From the NCBI GenBank assembly GCA_002327305.1, contig DCUZ01000103.1:18102-66715 (forward strand): a DNA stretch of 48,614 bases, written 5' to 3'. Below are positions 30,850-39,756 of the stretch, piece by piece. Each line of letters starts with the position of its first letter. The stretch's first letter is position 1. Source of the DNA: Holophagales bacterium UBA2201. GTDB lineage: Bacteria; Acidobacteriota; Thermoanaerobaculia; UBA2201. The notes beneath the pieces were generated by a model. The model was not told the DNA's origin, ran no database searches, and was given only the letters and a program-made list of their open reading frames with translations. Position numbers and translations under genes: made by a program.

Positions 30850-33800
30850 CTACGGGCCCATCAGGATGGGCATGTTGGGGCAGACGATGGAACCGGAGGG
30901 GGACCAGTACTTGATGGTCACGTTGGCTCCCTGGTTGGCGCCCAGGAAGGCAATTCGGCCGTTGCAGAGGTCCACGCTCGTGACTGTTGGCTCGCGGCCG
31001 GTGTACGACCACTCCCAGGCGCAAACCGGGGCGGGAAGGAAGAAGATCTTCTCACCGCGCGGCGGGACCGATCCGCTGGTGACGGCGGGCCCGTCGCAGG
31101 GGCGGAGGTGGAGGGTGCCGAGGAGGTTGAGGGGGCCGGCGGCGGTGGTGAGGTTCTGGTCGAAGGAGAACCGGAACCAATTGCTCGCCCCCACGGGGCC
31201 GCCGGGCCGGGGATTGAGGTTGAGGGTGCCCTGGGGGGTACCGGCGCAGAAGTTGGGGTTCTGATAGACATAGGACGGGCTCGTGAACGAGGCGCCCACG
31301 GAGCGGCCGTTCGGATCTTCGGGCCCCCCGGACCAGAGGGGGAAGACCGGCGGGGAGCCGGCCGTGGGATCATGCTCGTAGAAATTGAGGGAGGTGGCCT
31401 GATAGGTCTGCGAGGAGAAGCCGATCTTGTCGAGGAAATAGACCTCGATGCCGTTGACCTTGACGACCTCCCAGGTGAGCTGATGGGCCACGGGGGCCAG
31501 GGTGTGGATCTGGAAGTTGCCGCAGATGGCCTGGATGGTGGCGATGCGCGTGACGGTTCGGGAACACCCGGTGGAGTCGATGATCTGCACCAGAATGGTG
31601 TAGTTGCCGTCGGGGAGGCCGGTGATGTTCCAGTCGTAGGCGGCCGTGCACTCGGATGCGACGCAGGTCCAGGCCAGGGGCTCTTTGATGATGGTGGTGT
31701 TGGAGATGGTGATCTTCATGTCCACGATGGTCACTCCCGCGGGGAGGTCCCACACCGCCGCGGTGACCGGGAAGATGCTCCCCCCGGTGTTGACCAGGGT
31801 GTAGTTGACGGCCGGGGAGGTGATGGCGGCCCCCCAGGAGGTTGCGCAGGGGACCTGGGCCGCGAGGGATTCCTGCCCCTCGAAAACCGTCCCGCCGTCG
31901 TCGCACCGGTAGATGCCGGCGACGGTGTAGAAGCGCGACTCCCCGGAGGGGATGGGACGGATGAAGGTGAAGTGCATCGGCGTGGTGGTTCCCAGGAACA
32001 CGGCCCCGCCGTCCACCGCCGCGTCCCAGTCCTCGAAATCGTCCCCCCCGAAGTTAGGGTCGTCAATGAGGGTGGCGTCGGCGTCGGGGTTGCCGGCGGG
32101 GTCTTCGATGTATTCGTAGATGCGGTAGCGCCACACCTCGAATTGCGCCGTGGGATCGGGGTTGGGGGAGAAGGCGCCGTCGGAGGCCTTGAAGGCGCTC
32201 GCGAGGACCGGCATGACCTGGAGGGTGACCTCGAAGGTGCCGTCGTTCAGGTCGGATGCGGCGCCCCCGGGCTTGTCGGGCTGGGCCGGCACCACCTGCG
32301 GGAAGACGTCGGCGGCCTGCAGGGCCGGCGCCTGGTAGGCGGTGGGGTTGCCGTCGAGGTCGCTGGAGATGTTGGAGACCTCGCCGGTGTGGAGGCAGGG
32401 GGGGGTCTGGGTGTGGTCGTCGTCGATGTCCTGGCACTGCGTGACCGAACTCATCTTGTAGGCGTAGTATTCGCAGGGACACGCCCGGAGGTCGGGGTAG
32501 CGGACCCGCGGGATCTTGAGGGGGTCGTCGGCGGGGGTGGTCTCGGTGGCCACGAGGTCTTCCACGACGGGGGTGAATTCAACGGGCGTGGCCGAGGTCT
32601 GGCGTCGGTGGTAGAGGCGGTAGCCGTAGAGGTCGCGGATGGCGGGCCACCGGCCGTCCTTGGCGGACACCTCGCCGATGCAGGCGGGGTTCTGGGTCTG
32701 GTCGTATTCGACGGGGGGGATGAAAGCCACCTCGAGGCGCTGGAGGCCGTCGAGGTCCACCGCCGCCCCGTCGGAGACCACGGCCCCGAGGGGCTTGAGG
32801 GGGCCGGGGTCCACGGTGAATTCGACCTCGTTGGTGGGGTTGCGGGAGAAATTGCCCGCGCTGTCCTGGGCGAAGACCCGGGCGCGGTAGAGCGACCCGT
32901 TGGCCAGGTTGGGGCGGTAGTAGCCCACGGTGTTGGCGTAGTGCTCGACGTTGGAGACGGGGGTGCAGGTGTCGGGGGCGTCGTCGCAGTTGTACTTGAA
33001 GGTGTTGCCCCAGGTGGCCCAGATGGCGGGGTCCACCACCTGGAGGTAATAGACGGCCAGGTCCTCCGCCCGGGAGGGCTGCCAGACGAAGAGGGCGCCG
33101 CCGCAGTACCCCGTCACCGCCTCCAGCATCAGGGGGTCGTCGGGGGGGACGGTGTCGGCCAGCTCGTGGGGGGCCACCCCCACGTTGAGGAGGTTGAGGG
33201 TGGAGGAGAGCTCGTATTTGCGGTACATCTTGGTGGCGATGTAGGCCGCCTGTTCTTCGGCGGTGTAGGCGGTGGAGAAATCGGGCGCGGAGAGCACGGG
33301 GTCGGTGTACCGGCCGTCGGGCCGCCCCGTCATCCCGATGAGGCGGACCACCATGTTCTTGACCATGTTGCCGCCCCCCATGCCGAAGGGCCACCCGTGT
33401 TCGCGGCGGAAGACGTTCCAGTCGTCGGGCTCGGAGGCGTCCGGGTCGTCGAAATCCATGAGGTTGGCGGCGGCGATGCCGTTCTGGTTGTAATACTCGA
33501 ACCGCATGGAAAAGATGCCGTCGGCGACGGGGGTCCAGACCTGGTTGGCCGCCGGGACGTCCCCGCCCGAGGGGACGGCCTCGTAGCCGTCGTCGCCGGG
33601 GTTGCGGAAGGTGACCTGATAGAGTTTGTAGGGGGGCTTGTCCTGCGCCAGGGAGACGCCGTTGAGCGTGACGGTCTCCAGGGTGCCGGGGTTGCCCACC
33701 ACGCCGTCGCGGGGGGCGCTGAAGTCGGCCTTGAACTTGAGGGTCTCGTTGGAGCCGTCCTCCGACACCCCCGCCTTCTTGGCCAGGACGTAGACCCGCA

Positions 33801-34185
33801 CGTCTCGGTTGCCCGTCATCACCAGGCCGTATTGCCCCGTCCCGTCCACGCAGAGGCCCGTGACGTCGTTTTTGGTGCACTCCAGGGCGGCCTCCTCGCT
33901 CTGGTCGTAGTCGGCCCGGATGGCCACGGCCCCGTCCCACATCCCCTCGACCGAGAGGTCGGGGCGGAGGGCGTCGGAATCGGGGTGGACCCTGAACCCC
34001 GCAACGCGGAGGTCGTGGCTCAGTTTCTCGAAGGCGAACCGGGTGGCCTGCTGGGTGTCGGTGAGCTGTTCGCCCAGGAGGTAGGTCTTTTGGGAGTGGT
34101 CGTAGATCCGGTACGCGGCGATGATGACGAGAGTGAAGATGAGGATCGAGACCAGCACTTCCACGAGCGTGAACCCCTTTTTCAT
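30850..34185 (-). CDS. Giant PilW-like minor pilin with Fn3/Ig-like ectodomain
   Basis: An 1,111-residue prepilin. The N-terminus MKKGFTLVEVLVSILIFTLV has the prepilin peptidase site (KKG/FTLVE, Glu5 present). Residues 30-335 look like a PilW core. Residues from 335 to about 780 look like Fn3-type beta domains (VGYYRPNLANGSLYRARVFA, then QDSAGNFSRNP). Residues 780-900 are Ig-like (LPDGNYTILVQIIDSTGCSR). A cysteine-rich tail follows. PilW is usually 200-350 residues. The ATG at 34185 follows taggaggcccgat; an in-frame ATG nine codons upstream is rejected. It follows the PilV gene by 10 bases. I infer an adhesin-like tip or shaft protein. Confidence 0.82.
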   Translation of the reverse strand: MKKGFTLVEVLVSILIFTLVIIAAYRIYDHSQKTYLLGEQLTDTQQATRFAFEKLSHDLRVAGFRVHPDSDALRPDLSVEGMWDGAVAIRADYDQSEEAALECTKNDVTGLCVDGTGQYGLVMTGNRDVRVYVLAKKAGVSEDGSNETLKFKADFSAPRDGVVGNPGTLETVTLNGVSLAQDKPPYKLYQVTFRNPGDDGYEAVPSGGDVPAANQVWTPVADGIFSMRFEYYNQNGIAAANLMDFDDPDASEPDDWNVFRREHGWPFGMGGGNMVKNMVVRLIGMTGRPDGRYTDPVLSAPDFSTAYTAEEQAAYIATKMYRKYELSSTLNLLNVGVAPHELADTVPPDDPLMLEAVTGYCGGALFVWQPSRAEDLAVYYLQVVDPAIWATWGNTFKYNCDDAPDTCTPVSNVEHYANTVGYYRPNLANGSLYRARVFAQDSAGNFSRNPTNEVEFTVDPGPLKPLGAVVSDGAAVDLDGLQRLEVAFIPPVEYDQTQNPACIGEVSAKDGRWPAIRDLYGYRLYHRRQTSATPVEFTPVVEDLVATETTPADDPLKIPRVRYPDLRACPCEYYAYKMSSVTQCQDIDDDHTQTPPCLHTGEVSNISSDLDGNPTAYQAPALQAADVFPQVVPAQPDKPGGAASDLNDGTFEVTLQVMPVLASAFKASDGAFSPNPDPTAQFEVWRYRIYEYIEDPAGNPDADATLIDDPNFGGDDFEDWDAAVDGGAVFLGTTTPMHFTFIRPIPSGESRFYTVAGIYRCDDGGTVFEGQESLAAQVPCATSWGAAITSPAVNYTLVNTGGSIFPVTAAVWDLPAGVTIVDMKITISNTTIIKEPLAWTCVASECTAAYDWNITGLPDGNYTILVQIIDSTGCSRTVTRIATIQAICGNFQIHTLAPVAHQLTWEVVKVNGIEVYFLDKIGFSSQTYQATSLNFYEHDPTAGSPPVFPLWSGGPEDPNGRSVGASFTSPSYVYQNPNFCAGTPQGTLNLNPRPGGPVGASNWFRFSFDQNLTTAAGPLNLLGTLHLRPCDGPAVTSGSVPPRGEKIFFLPAPVCAWEWSYTGREPTVTSVDLCNGRIAFLGANQGANVTIKYWSPSGSIVCPNMPILMGP

Positions 34186-34195
34186 ATCGGGCCTC

Positions 34196-34699
34196 CTACA
34201 TGCTGAAATCAAAGGTTGTGACGCGCTCCCTCAGCCCCTCCGCCCACCGCACCTGGATGCGGAAATGGATGTAGAAACTGTTGCCGAACGCGGCGTTCGC
34301 TCCGGTGATCGGGACGCGCGGCGTGAGGGTGGCGACGATCCGGGAGGTGGGCCCGAGGTCCTCCAGGACCTCCTGCCACCCGTCGATGACCTGCCAGAGG
34401 ACCTCCCCGTCGGGGTGGGGATTGGCCCAGTCCTGGTCGATGGTGGCGGTCCAGGTGGTCTTCCCCCTCAGCGTGGCGTTGCCTCCGTCGCGGAAGACGT
34501 TGTATTTCTGGTCGTAATTGGGGAGGTTCTTGATGTCCTCGAAGATCTTCTGCTGAACGGCCACGGCCTTGGTCTGCACCTTCCCCGACACCACCCCCTT
34601 CTGGCCGAAGAGGAAGAGGCCGGAGATCACCAGGACGACCCAGGAGAGGAGCGCCATGGCGATGAGCACTTCGATGAGGTTGTATCCCTTGCGGTTCAT
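34196..34699 (-). CDS. PilV-like minor pilin
   Basis: A 167-residue prepilin. The N-terminus MNRKGYNLIEVLIAMALLSW has the cleavage site RKG/YNLIE with Glu at +5, and a hydrophobic alpha-1 helix to about residue 30. The rest is a small globular domain. PilV-type proteins assemble into the minor pilin complex that primes type IV pilus or type II secretion pseudopilus assembly. A ribosome-binding site (ataggaggcgaagg) precedes the ATG, and 10 bases separate it from the FimT-like gene upstream. Confidence 0.85.
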   Translation of the reverse strand: MNRKGYNLIEVLIAMALLSWVVLVISGLFLFGQKGVVSGKVQTKAVAVQQKIFEDIKNLPNYDQKYNVFRDGGNATLRGKTTWTATIDQDWANPHPDGEVLWQVIDGWQEVLEDLGPTSRIVATLTPRVPITGANAAFGNSFYIHFRIQVRWAEGLRERVTTFDFSM

Positions 34700-34709
34700 C
34701 CTTCGCCTC

Positions 34710-35375
34710 CTATGAGTGGTAGGGGTGCACGGACACCTTCCCGAATAGGGAAAGGTAGATGACGTAGCGGTCGAAAGCGGTCTTGGAGACCGTCTTCATG
34801 GTGAACCCGGGAGAGAGCTCGTCCTCCTTGCCCGCGACGATGGTGTCGTTGAACACCAGCCGCTCCCCGCTGTTGTTCCCGCGCGGGTAGGGGCCCTCGA
34901 AGACGGCCCCGTTGCCCCGGAAGACCAGATCGATGATGCCGTCGGTGTTGACCGATTCCACGTCGAAGAGGGTGGATTCGGCCGGGTCCACCTCGATGGG
35001 TGAGGGCATGAACCGCGGCCGCTCGGCCCGCCCCCCGCAGGGCGTCTGGTTGGGGGCGATCTCAAGCCAGTTGAACTGGTCGTCCATGGCGGCCTCGTCG
35101 GTGGAGTTGAGCATGTAGAGGGCGTAGGCCGTCCGCATCCCGGCGACCTCCGGATACTCGGTCATCGGGATGAAGGTAATTTTGACCGGCCGCCCGTTGG
35201 TGATGGCCGCCTGCCGCGCGCTGCGGATGTCGATGACGATCTGGTTCATGTTGGTCCTGAACTTGTACATGGCGACGAACCGGCTGATGGCCGGCACGGT
35301 CACCGTGACCATGATGCCGATGATGGCCACCACCACGAGCGCTTCCACGAGGGTGAATGCTTTTTTGTTTTTCAT
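34710..35375 (-). CDS. FimT/GspH-like minor pilin
   Basis: A 221-residue prepilin, first in the minor pilin operon. The N-terminus is MKNKKAFTLVEALVVVAIIG, with Glu at +5 and a long hydrophobic helix. The residue before the cleavage site is Ala, not the near-invariant Gly (KKA/FTLVE). The mature domain resembles GspH/FimT: RSARQAAITNGRPVKITF and a C-terminal beta part. It would be part of the tip-priming complex. It starts 16 bases from the -12 box of the sigma-54 promoter at 35391-35406, so its leader is only about five bases. Confidence 0.85.
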   Translation of the reverse strand: MKNKKAFTLVEALVVVAIIGIMVTVTVPAISRFVAMYKFRTNMNQIVIDIRSARQAAITNGRPVKITFIPMTEYPEVAGMRTAYALYMLNSTDEAAMDDQFNWLEIAPNQTPCGGRAERPRFMPSPIEVDPAESTLFDVESVNTDGIIDLVFRGNGAVFEGPYPRGNNSGERLVFNDTIVAGKEDELSPGFTMKTVSKTAFDRYVIYLSLFGKVSVHPYHS

Positions 35376-35390
35376 GGCGTCCTCTCTAAG

Positions 35391-35406
35391 TGCAATAGTC
35401 GTGCCA
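35391..35406 (-). promoter_or_regulatory. Sigma-54 promoter of the minor pilin operon
   Basis: Minus strand TGGCACGACTATTGCA matches the consensus TGGCACG-N4-TTGCA perfectly. The predicted start is near 35380, five bases before the FimT-like ATG. An inverted repeat cattg-g-caatg lies at about 35435-35445, 30 bases upstream of the -24 box, and could be an activator site (weak). Confidence 0.9.
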
Positions 35407-35453
35407 CACAGGGCCGGATTGGTTTTATGTCTTTCATTGGCAATGGTTTAGCA

Positions 35454-37184
35454 TCACATTGCGGCCTCTCCTTCACGCGCAGGGACTGTTTCTTTTTGTG
35501 ACGCTTTTCGGGGAAGGGAGAAGGTGAAGACGGCTCCGGGTCCGGCCGGGGGCTCGCAGGCGAGGGTGCCGCCGTGGAGGGTGGCGATCCGGTGGGCCAG
35601 GGCCAGCCCCAGCCCGGTCCCTTCGGAGCGGGTGGTGTGGAAGGGGACGAAGAGGCGGTCGCGCGCCTCCGGGGGGATGCCCGGCCCCTCGTCGGCGATG
35701 GCGATCTTCGCCTCCCCTCCCTCCACGCTCCAGGAGATCCGGACGCGCCCGTCCGGACGGGCCTGGCAGGCGTTCTCGGCCACCGCCCTGAGGGCCTGGG
35801 CGAGGAGGGCCGGGTCGGCCTCCAGCGACGCGTCCCCTCCGGCGGTCTCGAAGCGGACGCCCGGGTACTGCCCCCCCAGGCCGGCCAGGGCCTCGGCAAC
35901 CACCTCCCCCACCGCCACCGGAACCGGGTGGAGGACCCTGAGGCGGCTGTATTCGAGGAAGCGGCCCACCACCCGGTTGATGTGGTCCGCCTCCCGCACC
36001 ATGGCGGCGAGGTATTCGCCCCCCTTCCCGGGCGGGGGGTCCCGGCGCAGGAGCGTCATGTAGCCGGTGAGGGCGGCGAGGGAGTTGCGGAACTCGTGGG
36101 CGATGCCGGAGGCGAAGGTGCCGAGGGAGGCCAGGGCGCCCTGCACCCGCAGTTCCTCCTCGATCCGTTTCCAGGGGGTGAGGTCGGTGAAGAGGACCAG
36201 GGTCCCGAGGAAGGCGCGTTCCTCCGAATAGAGGGGGGCCACGTTGAGGCCGAGGGTCTTTCCCCGCTCCGCCACTTCCAGCCGGGAGTGGGTCCCGCGC
36301 CCCTTCAGGGCCTCCTCGAGGTTCTTGAGGAGGAGGGGCCACGCCGCGAGGAGTTCGGCCGGGTCCGCGGCCGGCCCGGAGCGCTCCAGGATCTCCAGCC
36401 CCTGCCGGTTGCACTCCACGATCCCATCGTCCGGCCCCAGGACCATCAGGCCGCTGGCGATGTTGCGGGAGAGGGTCCCGGCCAGGACCTCCAGTTCCCC
36501 CGCCCGGTGGTGCGCCCGCCGGAGGAGGCGGTCCAGTTCCTCGTTGGTCCTCCTCAGGGCCTCCACCACGGCCTCGGGCTCCTCGAGGGCCCCCCCCGCG
36601 ACGGGACTGCGGCGCGCCTCCGCCAGGACCGCGTCGTACAGCCGCCCGGCCCGCTTGAGGAAGAGCCAGGTGAGGGCCGGCATGAAGAGGGCGGTGAGAA
36701 GGACCAGGGCGGAGAGGGTGCGTAATTTGAGGTCCTCCGCGCGCCACCGGCCGCCGTCGAAAAAGGTGACGAAGTGGCGGTCCCGGCGCATCGAGGAGAG
36801 CGGGAGGAAGTAGAGGTCCCCCCCGCGCACCGGGCGCATCCGGAAGGGGGCCGGACCGTCGGGCATGGCCTCCAGCGCCCGCCAGAACCGCTCGGCGCCG
36901 GCGGGATGGAACAGGCCGTTGCCGTCCAGATCGATCAACGCCGCCCCCAGGAAAACGGGATCGCCGGTCCCGAGGGGGAGGGTGGCGAGGGGGAGGGTGG
37001 CGAGGGCCCCGTCGTCGCCGAGGCGGGCCTTGAGGGCCTGGTGCCGCTCCAGGAGGGCGCTGAGGGTGAGCCGGCCCCGCTCCTCGTCGCGCTGGAGGAG
37101 GAAGAGGAAGCTGACGATGAGCACCAGCGTCAGAAGGGCGATGGAGAGGGCGGAGAAGGTGCGGGTCTCCTGGAGGAATTTCAT
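35454..37184 (-). CDS. Sensor histidine kinase (PilS/NtrB-like role)
   Basis: A 576-residue membrane kinase. Two membrane helices (about residues 12-31, and 155-175: LVLLTALFMPALTWLFL) flank a periplasmic sensor domain. A linker and PAS-like domain (SGLMVLGPDDGIVECNRQGL) follow. The HisKA box is GIAHEFRNSLAALTGYM, with the phospho-acceptor His. The ATPase domain shows VAENACQA (N-box), DEGPGIPPEA (G1) and GTGLGLALAH (G2). It probably phosphorylates the sigma-54 regulator at 27297 (inference). Its ATG overlaps the prepilin peptidase stop by four bases (ATGA), so the two are coupled. Confidence 0.87.
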   Translation of the reverse strand: MKFLQETRTFSALSIALLTLVLIVSFLFLLQRDEERGRLTLSALLERHQALKARLGDDGALATLPLATLPLGTGDPVFLGAALIDLDGNGLFHPAGAERFWRALEAMPDGPAPFRMRPVRGGDLYFLPLSSMRRDRHFVTFFDGGRWRAEDLKLRTLSALVLLTALFMPALTWLFLKRAGRLYDAVLAEARRSPVAGGALEEPEAVVEALRRTNEELDRLLRRAHHRAGELEVLAGTLSRNIASGLMVLGPDDGIVECNRQGLEILERSGPAADPAELLAAWPLLLKNLEEALKGRGTHSRLEVAERGKTLGLNVAPLYSEERAFLGTLVLFTDLTPWKRIEEELRVQGALASLGTFASGIAHEFRNSLAALTGYMTLLRRDPPPGKGGEYLAAMVREADHINRVVGRFLEYSRLRVLHPVPVAVGEVVAEALAGLGGQYPGVRFETAGGDASLEADPALLAQALRAVAENACQARPDGRVRISWSVEGGEAKIAIADEGPGIPPEARDRLFVPFHTTRSEGTGLGLALAHRIATLHGGTLACEPPAGPGAVFTFSLPRKASQKETVPAREGEAAM

Positions 37185-37909
37185 GGCCGGAACAGGTAGA
37201 GGGCGGAAGCGGCGCAGAGGAAGGTGCCGTAGGGGATGGGATAGTGCCAGGTCTTCCCCTTCGCCAGGATGAAGGGGACCGCCACGAGGAGGGCCAGGAG
37301 GCAACTGCCGAGGAGGGGGTAGATCATCCCGGGGAACCCGAAGCACGCCCCGGTCATGGCCATCAGTTTGACGTCCCCGAACCCCATGCCGTAATAGCCG
37401 CGGACATGGTAGTGCAGAAGGAGGACAAACAACAGGAGCCCCGACCCCGCGGCCGCCCCCAAAAGGGCGTCGAAGGGGGCCGGGTCGGTCCCGCCGAAGA
37501 CGCCGAAGGCCAGGGGCAGGGCCGTCCCGCCAAGGGTGAGGGTGTCCGGGAGGAGGCGGGTCTCGAGGTCGGTGAAGAAGAGGACCAGAAAGACGAAGGC
37601 CGTGAGAAAGCCCAGGGCGGCCGCCGGGGTGGGGCCCCATTTCCACAGGGCGGCGGCGGCCGCCGTCCCGGTGAGGGCCTCCAGCAGGGGGTACCGCCAG
37701 GGGATGGGCGCCCGGCAGGAGCGGCACCGGCCGGCCAGGGCCATCCAGGAGAGGATCGGAATGTTGTCCAGGGGCCGGATGCGGGCGCCGCATTCGGGAC
37801 AATGGGAGGCCGGGAAGGCCAGCGACTTCCCCCGCGGGAGGCGGTGAACGCACACATTCCCGAACGATCCCACGATCAGGCCGAAGAGCGCCGCGAACGC
37901 GATGTCCAT
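37181..37909 (-). CDS. pilD: Type IV prepilin peptidase (PilD)
   Basis: About 242 residues from the ATG at 37909; an ATG at 37927 is the alternative, and both overlap the upstream gene. The N-terminal domain has GSFGNVCVHRLPRGKSL and two CxxC pairs (CPECG and CRSCR), as in PilD/GspO. The membrane aspartyl protease has FTDLETRLLPD and GMGFGDVKL, its two catalytic aspartates. It cleaves and N-methylates the prepilins encoded at 34185-35375 and 41620. About seven membrane helices are seen. It is co-directional and overlapping with the kinase gene. Confidence 0.92.
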   Translation of the reverse strand: MDIAFAALFGLIVGSFGNVCVHRLPRGKSLAFPASHCPECGARIRPLDNIPILSWMALAGRCRSCRAPIPWRYPLLEALTGTAAAAALWKWGPTPAAALGFLTAFVFLVLFFTDLETRLLPDTLTLGGTALPLAFGVFGGTDPAPFDALLGAAAGSGLLLFVLLLHYHVRGYYGMGFGDVKLMAMTGACFGFPGMIYPLLGSCLLALLVAVPFILAKGKTWHYPIPYGTFLCAASALYLFRP

Positions 37910-39756
37910 TCCAATATAGCGTAGCATAAAAGGGCGGCCCAGCACAGGGCGGAGAGGCGGTACGCCCAGACCGCCCAGCCGGGGGTGAAGGTGACTTCCA
38001 CCCGCCCCGTCCCCCCCGGCGGGACCTCGAAGGCCATCCACGGCCCCGCCGCCCGCCACGGGACGGCCGCGCCCTCCACGCGGACGCGGACATGGCGCGA
38101 GGGGGTGAACCGGAGGAGGCAGGGGGCCGCTCCGGAGGGGAGAGGGAAGGCCAGCCCTTGGCCGGTCCACCGGATCGCCTCCGGCGGCGGCTCGACGATG
38201 GGCCGTCCCTCCAGGGATTCCCACTGCAACTCTCCCGCCGTCAGGACCGGACGGGCCGAGGCCCCGGCCGCGCGGGGATCGTCATCGAGAGGTCCCGCGG
38301 CGGGGCGTCCCTTCAGGGGATGGGGGGTGGAGGTGACGGGGGTCCGTGAAAACAGGTTGCCGTAGGCCGTCCCGCTGAGGAGCATCCTTGCGTCGCTCTC
38401 CCTCGTGAACCGCCCCCCCGGGTAGGCCCAGCGGAGAAAGGCCGCGCTCTCCGGAGGGACGTGGAGGCGGTGGAGGGTCCCGGGGCGCTCGGCGGGGCCG
38501 GTGTGCAGGACCGAGGCCCGCTGGGGGAAACAGAGCGCCGCGCCGACCGCGAGGAGGTCGGCCAGGACCACCCACGCCAGCCAGCGGGAGCGCCAGGGGA
38601 CGAGGGCCAGGGCCCCCAGGGCCAGCGGCGGGACCAGGAGGAGCGGATGGAACCGCCCGGCCGCCCACCCTCCCAGGACGGCCATCCCCACCAAGGCGAG
38701 GAGGGGACGCCGCCTCCCCCCCGCGTGGAGGGCCAACAGGGCCAGGCAGGGGGGAACGAGGAGGAGAAAGCGCGCCGGAAAGCGGACCGCGGAGAGGAGC
38801 GGCGCGTCCATCAGCGGCCCCAGGGGGCCCCGTTCCCCCATCGCCAGGAGGGCGTAGAAAAGGGCCGGGAGGAGATACCACCGGTGTCTTCCCCTCACGG
38901 CCCATCCGTGGAGGGCGAAGGCCAGGAGCCCCGCCCCCAGATAAGGAAGGGGGAGATAGAGATCGTGGGGGGCGGCCGGCGGTTCCCTGAACGGCAGACC
39001 CAGGACCGGACCGGCCAGAGCCGCCGCCCAGTCCCGCCCCCATAGTCCCGCGCGGGCCGCCTCCTCCCCCGCCCGACGGGCCGAGTCGGCATATCCCACC
39101 GCCAGCCAGGCCGCCGTCCCCGCCACAGCGGGAAGCGCGGCCAGGGCCCCCCGGGCGGCGGTCCCCAAACGCCCCCCTTCGGCCCACACAAAAAGGGCCA
39201 GGAGGGGGAGCTGGGCCGCCCACAGGACCGGCTCCCCCGCCAAAAATCCCAGGGTGAGTGCCGTCCCCGCGGCGGCGGGCCGGCCCCCCTTCACCCCCCA
39301 CAGGACCCACGGGAACCAGGCCATGGTTCCCAGATTGAAGGGGAGGTCCCAGCAGGAGAGCATGGGGCCGGAGAACCCGTAGGCGAACCCCACGGCGGCC
39401 GAGAATGCGGGGCCCCGTCCGCACGCGCGGGCCAGCAGGGCCATCCCGAGGGCCGCGGCGGCCAGATGGAGGAACTGATAGGACTGGCCGGCCAGGGCCG
39501 GGGGCAGAACGAAGAGCCAGGTGGGGGGATAGAGGAGCCCCGCCTGGGGGTTGGTCAGAAAGAGCTCGCCGCACCCGTTGAAAGGGCTCCACCAGGGGAC
39601 CCGTCCGCCGAGGGTCTCAGCGACGGCGAAGGTTTTGAGGGGGAGAAAGTAGGGGACGAAGTCGCGGAGGGAGAAGAAGATTCCGAATGCGGGGGGGAGG
39701 AGGAAGAGGAGGGTCAGGGCGATCCAGGGGAGGAGGGGGGGCAGTTTACTCCGCAC
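37876..39756 (-). CDS. YfhO-like multi-pass membrane protein
   Basis: A 626-residue polytopic protein. The N-terminal part reads DFVPYFLPLKTFAVAETLGG and WWSPFNGCGELFLTNPQAG, the pattern of YfhO/GT-C-like proteins. About eleven membrane helices follow, then a C-terminal soluble domain with a last helix. YfhO-type proteins are linked to glycosylation of envelope polymers in Firmicutes; whether this one glycosylates a pilin is only a guess from its position. GTG start; its 5' end overlaps the M20 stop by 11 bases and its 3' end overlaps pilD by about 34 bases. Confidence 0.78.
   Translation of the reverse strand: MRSKLPPLLPWIALTLLFLLPPAFGIFFSLRDFVPYFLPLKTFAVAETLGGRVPWWSPFNGCGELFLTNPQAGLLYPPTWLFVLPPALAGQSYQFLHLAAAALGMALLARACGRGPAFSAAVGFAYGFSGPMLSCWDLPFNLGTMAWFPWVLWGVKGGRPAAAGTALTLGFLAGEPVLWAAQLPLLALFVWAEGGRLGTAARGALAALPAVAGTAAWLAVGYADSARRAGEEAARAGLWGRDWAAALAGPVLGLPFREPPAAPHDLYLPLPYLGAGLLAFALHGWAVRGRHRWYLLPALFYALLAMGERGPLGPLMDAPLLSAVRFPARFLLLVPPCLALLALHAGGRRRPLLALVGMAVLGGWAAGRFHPLLLVPPLALGALALVPWRSRWLAWVVLADLLAVGAALCFPQRASVLHTGPAERPGTLHRLHVPPESAAFLRWAYPGGRFTRESDARMLLSGTAYGNLFSRTPVTSTPHPLKGRPAAGPLDDDPRAAGASARPVLTAGELQWESLEGRPIVEPPPEAIRWTGQGLAFPLPSGAAPCLLRFTPSRHVRVRVEGAAVPWRAAGPWMAFEVPPGGTGRVEVTFTPGWAVWAYRLSALCWAALLCYAILEWTSRSRRSSA

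Noticed and set aside
28054..34206. A 6.1-kb open frame (about 2,050 codons) on the plus strand across the pilin operon
   Set aside because: It is exactly antisense to clear pilin genes, has a low-complexity Gly/Val/Asp/His composition, and results from GC-rich codon bias that removes stop codons on the other strand.
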